Positions 38,190 to 51,419 of a stretch of DNA of 64,000 bases are shown here, piece after piece. The notes under the pieces were generated by a model. That model did not search any database, was not told the origin of the DNA, and saw nothing but the letters and a program-made list of their open reading frames with translations. The translations under genes and the position numbers were made by a program. The stretch is taken from positions 31,925,501 to 31,989,500 of the forward strand of contig NC_079880.1 in the NCBI RefSeq assembly GCF_029227915.1. Direction: 5' to 3'. The stretch is from Hydractinia symbiolongicarpus. Lineage: Eukaryota > Cnidaria > Hydrozoa > Anthoathecata > Hydractiniidae. Every line of letters begins with the position of its first letter. The stretch's first letter is position 1.

Positions 38190-40779
38190 TTTAAATCACG
38201 TGTTTCCACGTTCTTGCGCAGGTTACCATTGGTCTAATTCTTCCACTCTCCATTGACTGCAACGTCCTAGGTCGTTTTCCCCAGCGCCATTGCTTTAGAA
38301 CATCGTCAACTACATGCACAGGCCTCTAAAGGTTACAATATGCTTCTTGCATGCCTAATAAAACCCTTACACGTAATTCCCCCGCTTCCACGTGCTTGTG
38401 CAGGTTACCATTGGTCTAGTCCTTCCACTCTCAATGGGCTACAAGGTCATAAGTCGTTTTCCCTAGCACCTTGGCTTTAGAACTCCGTCAACTACATGCA
38501 CAGGCCTCTAAAGGCCGTAATACAGCCTTTTGCCCCCTAATAAAGGCGATGCACGAAAATCACGTGGTTCCACGTGTGTGTGCTGGTTACCATTGGTCAA
38601 CTCCTTCCACTGTCCATAGACTGCGACGTTCTAAGTCGTTTTTCTCGGCGCCATGGCTTTAGAACATCGTCAACTACATGCACAGGCCTCTAAAAGCCGT
38701 AGTATGGCTTTTTGTTGCCTAATAAAGGCCTTACGTGTAAATCACGTGTTTCCACGTTCTTGCACAGGTTACCATTTGCTAGTCCATCCATCCTACATGG
38801 ACTACGACGTCTTAAGACGTTTTCCCCAGAGCCATGGTTTTTCAACGCCGTCAACAACATGCACAGGCCTCTAAAGGCCGTAATGTGGCCTTTGCCGCCT
38901 AATAAAGGCCTTACACGTAAATCCCCCGGTTCCACGTGCTTGTGCAGGTGACCATTGGTCTATCCCTTTCACTCTCAATGGACTACAAGGTCGTACGTCG
39001 CCTTCCCTGGCATCATGGCTTTAGAACTCCGTCAACTACATGCACAGGCCTCTAAAGGCCGTAACATGGACTTTTGCCGGCTATTAAAGGCCTTACACGT
39101 AAACTCCCCAGTTCCACGTGCTTGTGCAGGTTACTATTGGTCTAACCCTTCCACTCTCAATGAACTACAAGGTCGTACGTCGCTTTCCCTGGCATCATGG
39201 CTTTAGAATCCCGTCAACTACATGCAAAGGCCTCTAAAAGCCGTAATATGGCGTTGTGCTGCTTAATAAAGGCCTTACGTGTAAATTACGTGTTCCCACG
39301 TTCTTGCGCAGGTTACCATTGGTCTAATCCTTCGACTCTCCATGGACTGCGACGTTCTAAGTCGTTTTCCCCGGCGCCATGGCTTTAGAACATCGTCAAC
39401 TACATGCACAGGCCTCTAAAAGCCGTAGTATGGCGTTTTGTTGCCTAATAAAGGCCTTACGTCTAAATCACGTGTTTCCACGTTCTTGCGCAGGTTACCA
39501 TTGGTCTAATTCTTCCACTCTCCATGGACTGCAACGTCCTAAGTCGTTTTCCCCAGCGCCATTGCTTTAGAACATCGTCAACTACATGCACAGGCCTCTA
39601 AAGGTTACAATATGCTTCTTGCATGCCTAATAAAACCCTTACACGTAATTCCCCCGCTTCCACGTTCTTGTGCAGGTTACCATTGGTCTAGTCCTTCCAC
39701 TCTCAATGGGCTACAAGGTCATAAGTCGTTTTCCCTTGCACCTTGGCTTTAGAACTCCGTCAACTACATGCACAGGCCTCTAAAAGCCGTAATACAGCCT
39801 TTTGCCCCCTAATAAAGGCGATGCACGAAAATCACGTGGTTCCACGTGTGTGTGCTGGTTACCATTGGTCAACTCCTTCCACTGTCCATAGACTGCGACG
39901 TTCTAAGTCGTTTTTCCCGGCGCCATAGCTTTAGAACATCGTCAACTACATGCACAGGCCTCTAAAAGCCGTAGTATGGCTTTTTGTTGCCTAATAAAGG
40001 CCTTACGTGTAAATCACGTGTTTCCACGCTCTTGCACAGGTTACCATTTGATAGTCCATCCATCCTACATGGACTACGACGTCTTAAGTCGTTTTCCCCA
40101 GAGCCATGGTTTTTCAACGCCGTCAACAACATGCACAGGCATCTAAAGGCCGTAATGTGGCCTTTGCCGCCTAATAAAGGAATTACACGTAAATCCCCCG
40201 GTTCCACGTGCTTGTGCAGGTTACTATTGGTCTATCCCTTTTACTCTCAATGGACTACAAGGTCGTACGTCGCCTTCCCTGGCATCATGGCTTTAAAACT
40301 CCGTCAACTACATGCACAGGCCTCTAAAGGCCGTAACATGGACTTTTGCTGGCTAATAAAGGCCTTACACGTAAATTCCCCAGTTCCACATGCTTGTGCA
40401 GGTTACCATTGGTCTATTTCTTCCACTCTCAATGGACTACAAGGTCATAAGTCGTTTTCTCCAGGGCCATGGGTTTAGAACGCCGTCAACTACATGCACA
40501 GGGATCTAAAGGCCGTAATATGGCTTTTGCTGCCTAATAAAGGCCTTACACGGAAATCCCCCGGTTCCACGTGCTTGTGCAGGTTACTATTGGTCTAGCC
40601 CTTCCACTCTCAATGAAATACAAGGGCGTACGTCGCTTTCCTTGGCATCATGGCTTTAGAATTCCGTCAACTACATGCACAGGCCTCTAAAAGCCGTAAT
40701 ATGGCGTTTTGCTGCCTAATAAAGGCCTTACGTGTAAATTACGTGTTCCCACGTTCTTGTGCAGGTTACCATTGGTCTA
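37802..40779 (+). repeat. Copy H2 of the 3,452-bp-spaced unit
   Basis: The left 2.4 kb matches H1. The whole 3.0 kb matches 45,338-48,300 at an offset of 7,536, including the AAAGGAATTACACG variant at 40,177, which H1 lacks. H2 and H3 therefore share a more recent ancestor with each other than with H1 over their right parts. Confidence 0.92.
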
Positions 40780-41320
40780 GTCCTTCCATTCTCCAAGGAC
40801 TGCGACGTCCTAAGTCGTTTTCCCCTTTAGAACATCGTCAACTATATGCACAGGCCTCTAAAGGCCGTAATATGCTTTTTAGAGGCCTAATAAAGACTTA
40901 ACACGTAAATCATGTGGTTCTACGTGCCTGTGTAGGTTACCATTGGTCTACTCTTTCAAATCACAATAGACTACTGCGTCGTTTTCCTTGGTACCATGGC
41001 TTTAGAACTTTGTCAACTACATGCACAGGACTCTAAAGCCGTAGTATGGCCTTTTAGAGGCCTAATAAAGACCTTACGCGTAAATAAGGTGTTTAAACGA
41101 GCTTGCGCAGGTTACCATTGGTCTAATCCTTCCATTCTCCATGGACTACGACGTCCTTAGTCGTGTTCCGTGCCATCATGGCTTTAGAACGCCGTCAACT
41201 ACATGCACAGGCCTCTAAAGGCCGTAATATGGCCATTTGCCGCCTATTAAAGCCCTTACACGTAAATTACGTGCTCCCACGTTCTTGCGCAGGTTACCAT
41301 TGGTCTAGTCCTTCCACTCT
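40760..41320 (+). repeat. Island of region 2/3 monomers inside region 7
   Basis: About 560 bp with the full set of region 2/3 markers in order: CCATTCTCCAAGG, the 11-bp ATG-removing deletion at 40,825/40,826, CATGTGGTTCTACGTGCC, TTCAAATCACAATAGAC, GGTACCATGG and CGTGTTCCGTGCC. The nearest other copies are at about 16,900-17,470. It has its own changes (AATAAGGTGTTTAAACGAG at 41,082). Flanks on both sides are region 7 or general monomers. Confidence 0.88.
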
Positions 41321-41759
41321 CAATGGACTACAAGGTCATAAGTCGTTTTCCCCAGAGCCATATGTTTAGAACGCCGTCAACTACATGCACAGGCCTCTAA
41401 AGGCCGTAATATGGCTTTTGCCGCGTAATAAAGGCCTTACACGTAAATCCCCCGGTTCCACGTGCTTGTGCAGGTTACCATTGGTCTAGCCCTTCCACTC
41501 TCAATGGACTGCAAGGTCGTACGTCGCTTTCCCTGGCATCATGGCTTTAGAATTCCGTCAACTACATGCACAGGCCTCTAAAAGCCGTAATATGGCGTTT
41601 TGCTGCCTAATAAAGGCTTTACGTGTAAATTACGTGTTCCGACGTTCTTGCGCAGGTTACCATTGGTCTAATCCTTCCACTCTTCATGGACTGCAACGTC
41701 CTAAGTCGTTTTCCCAGCGCCATGGCTTTAGAACATCGTCAACTACATGCGCAGGCCTC
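41321..41759 (+). repeat. Linking satellite monomers
   Basis: Monomers start near 41,359 (ATATGTTTAGAACG), 41,541 and 41,722. The 41,541 unit is the region 7 GAATTCCGTC type with a TTCCGACG change. The 41,686-41,720 part lacks one C (TTTTCCCAGCGCC), which shifts an open frame. No other content. Confidence 0.8.
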
Positions 41760-44193
41760 TAAATGTTACAATATGCTTCTTACATGCCTAATAAAGGCCT
41801 TACGTGTAAATCACGTGTTTCCACGATCTTGCACAGGTTACCATTGGTCTAGACCTTCTACTCTCAATGGACTACGACGTCTTAAGTCTTTTTCCCCAGA
41901 GCCATGGGTTTAGAACGCCGTCAACTACATGCACAGGCCTCTAAAGGCCGTAATATGGACTTTTGCCGACCAATAAAAGCCTTACGCGTAAATTACGTGC
42001 TCCCACGTTCTTGCGCAGGTTACCATTTTTCTAGTCCATCCATCCTACATGGACTACTGCGTCCTAAGTCATTTTCTTTGGCACAATGGCTTTACAACGC
42101 CGTCAACTACATGCACAGGCCTCTAAAGGCTGTAATATGGCTTTTTACCGGCTAATAAAGGCCTTACGCGTAAATTAGGTGCTCCCAGGTTCTTGCGCAG
42201 GTTACCATTGGTCTAGTCCTTCCACTCTTCATGGAGTGCGACGTCCTAAGTCGTTTTCTTTGGCACTATGGCTTTACAACGCCGTCAACTACATGCACAG
42301 GCCTCTAAAGGCTGTAATATGGCCTTTTGCCGCCTAATAAAGGCCTTACACGTAAATCCCCCGGTTCCACGTGCAATGTCATAAGCCGTTTTCCCTGGCA
42401 CCATGGCTTTTGAACGCCGTAAACTACTTGCACAGGCCTCTAAAGGCCGTAGTATGGCCTCTTGCCGCCTAATAAAACCCTTACACGTAAATCCCCCGTT
42501 TCCACGTGCTTGTGCAGGTTACCATTGGTCTAGTCCTTCCACTCTCAATGGACTACAAGGTCATAAGTCGTTTTCCCTAGCACCTTTGCTTTAGAACTCC
42601 GTCAACTACATGCACAGGCCTCTAAAGGCCGTATTACAGCCTTTTGCCGCCTAATAAAGGCGATACACGAAAATCACGTGGTTCCACGTGTGTGTGCTCC
42701 TCCATAGACTGCAACGTTCTAAGTCGTTTTCCCTGGCGCCATGGCTTTAGAACATCGTCAACTACATGCACAGGCCTCTAAAAGCCGTAGTATGGTGTTT
42801 TGTTGCCTAATAAAGGCCTTACGTGTAAATCACGTGTTTCCACGCTCTTGCACAGGTTAGTATTGGTCTAGTCCTTCCACTCTCAATGGACTACGACGTC
42901 TTAAGTCTTTTTCCCCAGAGCCATGGGTTTAGAACGCCGTCAACTACATGCAAATGAATCTAGAGACCGTAATATGGCCTCTAAAGGTTACAATATGCTT
43001 CTTACATGCCTAATAAAGGCCTTACGTGTAAATCACGTGTTTCCACGATCTTGCACAGGTTACCATTGGTCTAGACCTTCTACTCTCAATGGACTACGAC
43101 GTCTTAAGTCTTTTTCCCCAGAGCCATGGGTTTAGAACGCCGTCAACTACATGCACAGGCCTCTAAAGGCCGTAATATGGACTTTTACCGACCAATAAAA
43201 ACCTTACGCGTAAATTACGTGCTCCCACGTTCTTGCGCAGGTTACCATTTTTCTAGTCCATCCATCCTACATGGACTACGACGTCTTAAGTCGTTTTCTT
43301 TGGCACAATGCCTTTAGAACGCCGTCAACTACATGCACAGGCCTCTAAAGGTTACAATATGTTTCTTACATGCCTAATAAAAGCCTTACGTGTAAATCAC
43401 GTGTTTCAACGCTCTTGCACAGGTTACCATTGGTCTAGTCCTTCTACTCTCAATGGACTACGACGTCTTATGTCATGGCTTTAGAACATCGTCAATTTTA
43501 TGCCCAGGCTTCTAAAGTTTGCAATATGCTTTTTACATGCCTAATAAAGGTTTGAAACGTAAATCACGTGGTTCTACGTGGCTGTGCTGGTTACCATTGG
43601 TCTACTCCTTTAACTCTCAATAGACTACTACGTCATAAGTCGTTTTCTTTGGCACCATGGCTTTAGAACGCCGTCAACTACATGCACAGACTTTTAAAGG
43701 CCGTAATATGGCCTTTTGCCGCCTAATAAACGCTTAGCACGTAAATCCCCCGGTTCCACGTGGTTGTGCAAGTTACCATTGGTGTAGTCCTTCCATTCTC
43801 CATGGACTGCGACGTCCTAAGCCGTTTTCCCCAGCGCCATGGCTTTAGAACGCCGTCAACTACATGCACAGGCCACTAAAGCTTGTGATATGGGCTTTTG
43901 CGGCCCAATAAAGGCGATACACGAGAATCACGTGGTTCCACGAGGGTTGGCAGGTTACCATTGGTCTAGTCCTTCCATTCTCCTTGGACTGCAACGTTCT
44001 AAGTCGTTTTCCCCAGCGTTATGGCTTTAGAACATCCTCAACTACATGCACAGGCCTCTAAAAGCTGTCATATGGCGTTTTGTTGCCTAATAAAGGCCTT
44101 ACGTGTAAATCACGTGTTTCCACGCTCTTGCACAGGTTAGTATTGGTCTAGTCCTTCCACTCTCAATGGACTACGACGTCTTAAGTTGTTTTC
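41760..44193 (+). repeat. Right part of the 9.9-kb-spaced duplication
   Basis: Copy of 31,850-34,289, with the same 135-bp (42,268-42,402), 156-bp (42,585-42,740) and 203-bp (42,923-43,125) monomers. Its last 1,077 bp is also the first copy of the tandem duplication described next. Confidence 0.93.
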
Positions 44194-45270
44194 CCCAGAG
44201 CCATGGGTTTAGAACGCCGTCAACTACATGCACAGGCCTCTAAAGGCCGTAATATGGACTTTTACCGACCAATAAAAACCTTACGCGTAAATTACGTGCT
44301 CCCACGTTCTTGCGCAGGTTACCATTTTTCTAGTCCATCCATCCTACATGGACTACGACGTCTTAAGTCGTTTTCTTTGGCACAATGCCTTTAGAACGCC
44401 GTCAACTACATGCACAGGCCTCTAAAGGTTACAATATGTTTCTTACATGCCTAATAAAAGCCTTACGTGTAAATCACGTGTTTCAACGCTCTTGCACAGG
44501 TTACCATTGGTCTAGTCCTTCTACTCTCAATGGACTACGACGTCTTATGTCATGGCTTTAGAACATCGTCAATTTTATGCCCAGGCTTCTAAAGTTTGCA
44601 ATATGCTTTTTACATGCCTAATAAAGGTTTGAAACGTAAATCACGTGGTTCTACGTGGCTGTGCTGGTTACCATTGGTCTACTCCTTTAACTCTCAATAG
44701 ACTACTACGTCATAAGTCGTTTTCTTTGGCACCATGGCTTTAGAACGCCGTCAACTACATGCACAGACTTTTAAAGGCCGTAATATGGCCTTTTGCCGCC
44801 TAATAAACGCTTAGCACGTAAATCCCCCGGTTCCACGTGGTTGTGCAAGTTACCATTGGTGTAGTCCTTCCATTCTCCATGGACTGCGACGTCCTAAGCC
44901 GTTTTCCCCAGCGCCATGGCTTTAGAACGCCGTCAACTACATGCACAGGCCACTAAAGCTTGTGATATGGGCTTTTGCGGCCCAATAAAGGCGATACACG
45001 AGAATCACGTGGTTCCACGAGGGTTGGCAGGTTACCATTGGTCTAGTCCTTCCATTCTCCTTGGACTGCAACGTTCTAAGTCGTTTTCCCCAGCGTTATG
45101 GCTTTAGAACATCCTCAACTACATGCACAGGCCTCTAAAAGCTGTCATATGGCGTTTTGTTGCCTAATAAAGGCCTTACGTGTAAATCACGTGTTTCCAC
45201 GCTCTTGCACAGGTTAGTATTGGTCTAGTCCTTCCACTCTCAATGGACTACGACGTCTTAAGTTGTTTTC
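43117..45270 (+). repeat. 1,077-bp tandem duplication (about six monomers)
   Basis: 43,117-44,193 is followed directly by 44,194-45,270. Starts 43,126/44,203 and 43,839/44,916 are offset by 1,077, and both copies share TCTTATGTCATGG (a shortened 3' part), AAGTTTGCAATATGC and GGGTTGGCAGG. The counterpart region around 33,200-34,290 has only one copy, so this duplication arose after the 9.9-kb one or was lost there. Confidence 0.92.
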
Positions 45271-48200
45271 CCCAGAGCCATGTGCTTAGAACGCCGTGAA
45301 CTACATGCACAGGCCTCTAAAGGCCGTAATGTGGCTTTTGCCGCCTAATAAAGGCCTTACACGGAAATCCCCCGGTTCCACGTGCTTGTGCAGGTTACTA
45401 TTGGTCTAGCCCTTCCACTCTCAATGAACTACAAGGGCGTACGTCGCTTTCCCTGGCATCATGGCTTTAGAATTCCGTCAACTACATGCACAGGCCTCTA
45501 AAAGCCGTAATATGGCGTTTTGCTGCCTAATAAAGGCCTTACGTGTAAATTACGTGTTCCCACGTTCTTGCGCAGGTTACCATTGGTCCAATCCTTCCAC
45601 TCTCCATGGACTGCGACGTTCTAAGTCGTTTTCCCCGGCGCCATGGCTTTAGAACATCGTCAACTACATGCACAGGCCTCTAAAAGCCGTAGTATGGCGT
45701 TTTGTTGCCTAATAAAGGCCTTACGTTTAAATCACGTGTTTCCACGTTCTTGCGCAGGTTACCATTGGTCTAATTCTTCCACTCTCCATTGACTGCAACG
45801 TCCTAGGTCGTTTTCCCCAGCGCCATTGCTTTAGAACATCGTCAACTACATGCACAGGCCTCTAAAGGTTACAATATGCTTCTTGCATGCCTAATAAAAC
45901 CCTTACACGTAATTCCCCCGCTTCCACGTGCTTGTGCAGGTTACCATTGGTCTAGTCCTTCCACTCTCAATGGGCTACAAGGTCATAAGTCGTTTTCCCT
46001 AGCACCTTGGCTTTAGAACTCCGTCAACTACATGCACAGGCCTCTAAAGGCCGTAATACAGCCTTTTGCCCCCTAATAAAGGCGATGCACGAAAATCACG
46101 TGGTTCCACGTGTGTGTGCTGGTTACCATTGGTCAACTCCTTCCACTGTCCATAGACTGCGACGTTCTAAGTCGTTTTTCTCGGCGCCATGGCTTTAGAA
46201 CATCGTCAACTACATGCACAGGCCTCTAAAAGCCGTAGTATGGCTTTTTGTTGCCTAATAAAGGCCTTACGTGTAAATCACGTGTTTCCACGCTCTTGCA
46301 CAGGTTACCATTTGCTAGTCCATCCATCCTACATGGACTACGACGTCTTAAAACGTTTTCCCCAGAGCCATGGTTTTTCAACGCCGTCAACAACATGCAC
46401 AGGCCTCTAAAGGCCGTAATGTGGCCTTTGCCGCCTAATAAAGGCCTTACACGTAAATCCCCCGGTTCCACGTGCCTGTGCAGGTGACCATTGGTCTATC
46501 CCTTTCACTCTCAATTGACTACAAGGTCGTACATCGCCTTCCCTGGCATCATGGCTTTAGAACTCCGTCAACTACATGCACAGGCCTCTAAAGGCCGTAA
46601 CATGGACTTTTGCCGGCTATTAAAGGCCTTACACGTAAATTCCCCAGTTCCACGTGCTTGTGCAGGTTACTATTGGTCTAACCCTTCCACTCTCAATGAA
46701 CTACAAGGTCGTACGTCGCTTTCCCTGGCATCATGGCTTTAGAATTCCGTGAACTACATGCAAAGGCCTCTAAAAGCCGTAATATGGAGTTTTGCTGCTT
46801 AATAAAGGCCTTACGTGTAAATTACGTGTTCCCACGTTCTTGCGCAGGTTACCATTGGTCTAATCCTTCGACTCTCCATGGACTGCGACGTTCTAAGTCG
46901 TTTTCCCCGGCGCCATGGCTTTAGAACATTGTCAACTACATGCACAGGCCTCTAAAAGCCGTAGTATGGCGTTTTGTTGCCTAATAAAGGCCTTACGTCT
47001 AAATCACGTGTTTCCACGTTCTTGCGCAGGTTACCATTGGTCTAATTCTTCCACTCTCCATGGACTGCAACGTCCTAAGTCGTTTTCCCCAGCGCCATTG
47101 CTTTAGAACATCGTCAACTACATGCACAGGCCTCTAAAGGTTACAATATGCTTCTTTCATGCCTAATAAAACCCTTACACGTAATTCCCCCGCTTCCACG
47201 TTCTTGTGCAGGTTACCATTGGTCTAGTCCTTCCACTCTCAATGGGCTACAAGGTCATAAGTCGTTTTCCCTTGCACCTTGGCTTTAGAACTCCGTCAAC
47301 TACATGCACAGGCCTCTAAAAGCCGTAATACAGCCTTTTGCCCCCTAATAAAGGCGATGCACGAAAATCACGTGGTTCCACGTGTGTGTGCTGGTTACCA
47401 TTGGTCAACTCCTTCCACTGTCCATAGACTGCGGCGTTCTAAGTCGTTTTTCCCGGCGCCATAGCTTTAGAACATCGTCAACTACATGCACAGGCCTCTA
47501 AAAGCCGTAGTATGGCTTTTTGTTGCCTAATAAAGGCCTTACGTGTAAATCACGTGTTTCCACGCTCTTGCACAGGTTATCATTTGATAGTCCATCCATC
47601 CTACATGGACTACGACGTCTTAAGTCGTTTTCCCCAGAGCCATGGTTTTTCAACGCCGTCAACAACATGCACAGGCATCTAAAGGCCGTAATGTGGCCTT
47701 TGCCGCCTAATAAAGGAATTACACGTAAATCCCCCGGTTCCACGTGCTTGTGCAGGTTACTATTGGTCTATCCCTTTTACTCTCAATGGACTACAAGGTC
47801 GTACGTCGCCTTCCCTGGCATCATGGCTTTAAAACTCCGTCAACTACATGCACAGGCCTCTAAAGGCCGTAACATGGACTTTTGCTGGCTAATAAAGGCC
47901 TTACACGTAAATTCCCCAGTTCCACATGCTTGTGCAAGTTACCATTGGTCTATTTCTTCCACTCTCAATGGACTACAAGGTCATAAGTCGTTTTCTCCAG
48001 GGCCATGGGTTTAGAACGCCGTCAACTACATGCACAGGGATCTAAAGGCCGTAATATGGCTTTTGCTGCCTAATAAAAGCCTTACACGGAAATCCCCCGG
48101 TTCCACGTGCTTGTGCAGGTTACTATTGGTCTAGCCCTTCCACTCTCAATGAAATACAAGGGCGTACGTCGCTTTCCTTGGCATCATGGCTTTAGAATTC

Positions 48201-48300
48201 CGTCAACTACATGCACAGGCCTCTAAAAGCCGTAATATGGCGTTTTGCTGCCTAATAAAGGCCTTACGTGTAAATTACGTGTTCCCACGTTCTTGCGCAG
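45271..48300 (+). repeat. Copy H3 of the region 7 unit
   Basis: Matches H1 at 10,988 and H2 at 7,536. Private changes include CTTAAAACGTTTT at 46,345, CTTCTTTCATGCC at 47,150 and GACTGCGGCGTTC at 47,427. The first part (45,359-46,618) also matches 48,084-49,343. Confidence 0.91.
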
Positions 48301-49343
48301 GTTACCATTGGTCTAATCCTTCCACTCTCCATGGACTGCGACGTTCTAAGTCGTTTTCCCCGGCGCCATGGCTTTAGAACATCGTCAACTACATGCACAG
48401 GCCTCTAAAAGCCGTAGTATGGCGTTTTGTTGCCTAATAAAGGCCTTTCGTGTAAATCACGTGTTTCCACGTTCTTGCGCAGGTTACCATTGGTCTAATT
48501 CTTCCACTCTCCATGGACTGCAACTTCCTAGGTCGTTTTCCCCAGCGCCATTGCTTTAGAACATCGTCAACTACATGCACAGGCCTCTAAAGGTTACAAT
48601 ATGCTTCTTGCATGCCTAATAAAACCCTTACACGTAATTCCCCCGCTTCCACGTGCTTGTGCAGGTTACCATTGGTCTAGTCCTTCCACTCTCAATGGGC
48701 TACAAGGTCATAAGTCGTTTTCCCTAGCACCTTGGCTTTAGAACTCCGTCAACTACATGCACAGGCCTCTAAAGGCCGTAATACAGCCTTTTGCCCCCTA
48801 ATAAAGGCGATGCACGAAAATCACGTGGTTCCACGTGTGTGTGCTGGTTACCATTGGTCAACTCCTTCCACTGTCCATAGACTGCGACGTTCTAAGTCGT
48901 TTTTCTCGGCGCCATGGCTTTAGAACATCGTCAACTACATGCACAGGCCTCTAAAAGCCGTAGTGTGGCTTTTTGTTGCCTAATAAAGGCCTTACGTGTA
49001 AATCACGTGTTTCCACGCTCTTGCGCAGGTTACCATTTGATAGTCCATCCATCCTACATGGACTACGACGTCTTAAGTCGTTTTCCCCAGAGCCATGGTT
49101 TTTCAATGCCGTCAACAACATGCACAGGCCTCTAAAGGCCGTAATGTGGCCTTTGCCGCCTAATAAAGGCCTTACAAGTAAATCCCCCGGTTCCACGTGC
49201 TTGTGCAGGTGACCATTGGTCTATCCCTTTCACTCTCAATGGACTACAAGGTCGTACGTCGCCTTCCCTGGCATCATGGCTTTAGAACTCCGTCAACTAC
49301 ATGCACAGGCCTCTAAAGGCCGTAACATGGACTTTTGCCGGCT
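48084..49343 (+). repeat. Partial copy at 2,725-bp spacing
   Basis: Starts 45,461, 46,007, 46,189, 46,248 and 46,491 recur at 48,186, 48,732, 48,914, 48,973 and 49,216, all offset by 2,725 (fifteen monomers less five bases). Private changes include CGTAGTGTGGC at 48,958 and CAACTTCCTAGG at 48,521. Confidence 0.9.
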
Positions 49344-51419
49344 AATAAAGGCCTTACACGTAAATTCCCCAGTTCCACATGCTTGTGCAGGTTACCATTG
49401 GTCTATTTCTTCCACTCTCAATGGACTAAAAGGTCATAAGTCGTTTTCCCCAGGGCCATGGGTTTAGAACTCCGTCAACTACATGCACAGGCCTCTAAAG
49501 GCCGTAACATGGACTTTTGCCGGCTAATAAAGGCCTTACACGTAAATTCCCCAGTTCCACGTGCTTGTGCAGGTTACTATTTGTCTAGCCCTTCCACTCT
49601 CAATGAACTACAAGGTCGTACGTCGCTTTCCCTGGCACCATGGCTTTAGAACGCCGTCAACTACATGCACAGGCCTCTAAAGGCCATAATATGGCCTTTT
49701 TCCGCCTATTAAAGGCCTTACACGTAAATCACGTGTTTCCACGCGCTTGCACAGGTTACCATTTTTCTAGTCCATCCTTCCTACATGGACTGCAACGTCC
49801 TAAGTCGTTTTCCCCAGCGCCATTGCTTTAGAACATCGTCAACTACATGCACAGGCCTCTAAAGGTTACAATATGCTTCTTACATGCCTAATAAAACCCT
49901 TACACGTAATTCCCCCGCTTCCACGTGCTTGTGCAGGTTACCATTGGTCTAGTCCTTCCACTCTCAATGGGCTACAAGGTCATAAGTCGTTTTCCCTTGC
50001 ACCTTGGCTTTAGAACTCCGTCAACTACATGCACAGGCCTCTAAAGGCCGTAATACAGCCTTTTGCCCCTAATAAAGGCGATGCACGAAAATCACGTGGT
50101 TCCACGTGTGTGTGCTGGTTACCATTAGTCAACTCCTTCCACTGTCCATAGACTGCGACGTTCTAAGTCGTTTTTCCCGGCGCCATGGCTTTAGAACATC
50201 GTCAACTACATGCACAGGCCTCTAAAAGCCGTAGTATGGCTTTTTGTTGCCTAATAAAGGCCTTACGTGTAAATCACGTGTTTCCACGCTCTTACACAGG
50301 TTACCATTTGATAGTCCATCCATCCTACATGGACTACGACGTCTTAAGTCGTTTTCCCCAGAGCCATGGTTTTTCAACGCCGTCAACAACATGCACAGGC
50401 CTCTAAAGGCCGTAATGTGGCCTTTGCCGCCTAATAAAGGCCTTACACGTAAATCCCCCGGTTCCACGTGCTTGTGCAGGTTACTATTGGTCTATCCCTT
50501 TCACTCTCAATGGACTACAAGGTCGTACGTCGCCTTCCCTGGCATCATGGCTTTAAAACTCCGTCAACTACATGCACAGGCCTCTAAAGGCCGTAACATG
50601 GACTTTTGCCGGCTAATAAAGGCCTTACACGTAAATTCCCCTGTTCTACGTGCATGTGCAGGTTACCATTGGTCTACTCCTTCAACTCTCAATGGACTAA
50701 TGTATCCTAAGTCATTTTCTTTGGCACCATGGCTTTACAACGTCGTCAACTACATGCACAGGCCTCTAAAGGCTGTAATATGGCTTTTTGCCGGCTAATA
50801 AAGGCCTTACGCGTAAATTAGGTGCTCCCAGGTTCTTGCGCGGGTTACCATTGGTCTAGTACTTCCACTCTCCATGGAGTGCGACGTCCTAAGTCGTTTT
50901 CCGCAGCGCCATGGCTTTAGAACATCGTCAACTTTATGCCCAAGCCTCTAAAGGTTGCATTATGCTTTTTATATGCCTAATAAAGGCTTGAAACGTAAGT
51001 CACGTGGTTCTACGTGGCTGTGCAGGTTACCATTGGTCTACTCCTTCAACTCTCAATGGACTACTGCGTCCTAAGTCGTTTTCTTTGGCACTATGGCTTT
51101 AAAACGCCGTCAACTACATGCACAGGGATCTAAAATCCGTAATATGGCCTTTTTCCGCCTAAAAAAGGCCTTACACGGAAATCCCCCGGTTCCACGTGCT
51201 TGTGCAGGTTACTATTGGTCTAGTCCTTCCACTCTCAATGGACTACAAGGTCGTACGTCGCTTTCCCTGGCACCATGGCTTTAGAACGCCGTCAACTACA
51301 TGCACAGGCCTCTAAAGGCCATAATATGGCCTTTTTCCGCCTATTAAAGGCCTTACACGTAAATCACGTGTTTCCACGCGCTTGCACAGGTTACCATTTT
51401 TCTAGTCCATCCTTCCTAC
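49344..51419 (+). repeat. Mixed monomers with a 1,635-bp-spaced partial pair
   Basis: About 49,600-50,030 recurs at 51,235-51,665 (offset 1,635), sharing GGCCATAATATGGCC, TTTTTCCGCC and CCATCCTTCCTAC. Between the copies are region 7 monomers (50,185-50,640) and units with AATTAGGTGCTCCCAGG (50,815) and CTTTATGCCCAAGCC (50,932). Only satellite. Confidence 0.86.
49679..49717. other. Two mutually exclusive hairpins sharing one arm
   Basis: AAAGGCC at 49,679-49,685, GGCCTTT at 49,693-49,699 and AAAGGCC again at 49,711-49,717. The central arm can pair with either neighbour (loops of 7 and 11 bases), not both. The last arm continues to AAAGGCCTT, part of a palindrome. Other copies of this triple lie near 51,314, 52,043 and 56,003. 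Confidence 0.6.

Noticed and set aside
50244-50798. 184-residue open frame (and 164-residue relatives at 39,984, 47,520 and 59,458)
   Set aside because: Built from three consecutive satellite monomers with small indels; same words in another frame, no new sequence.
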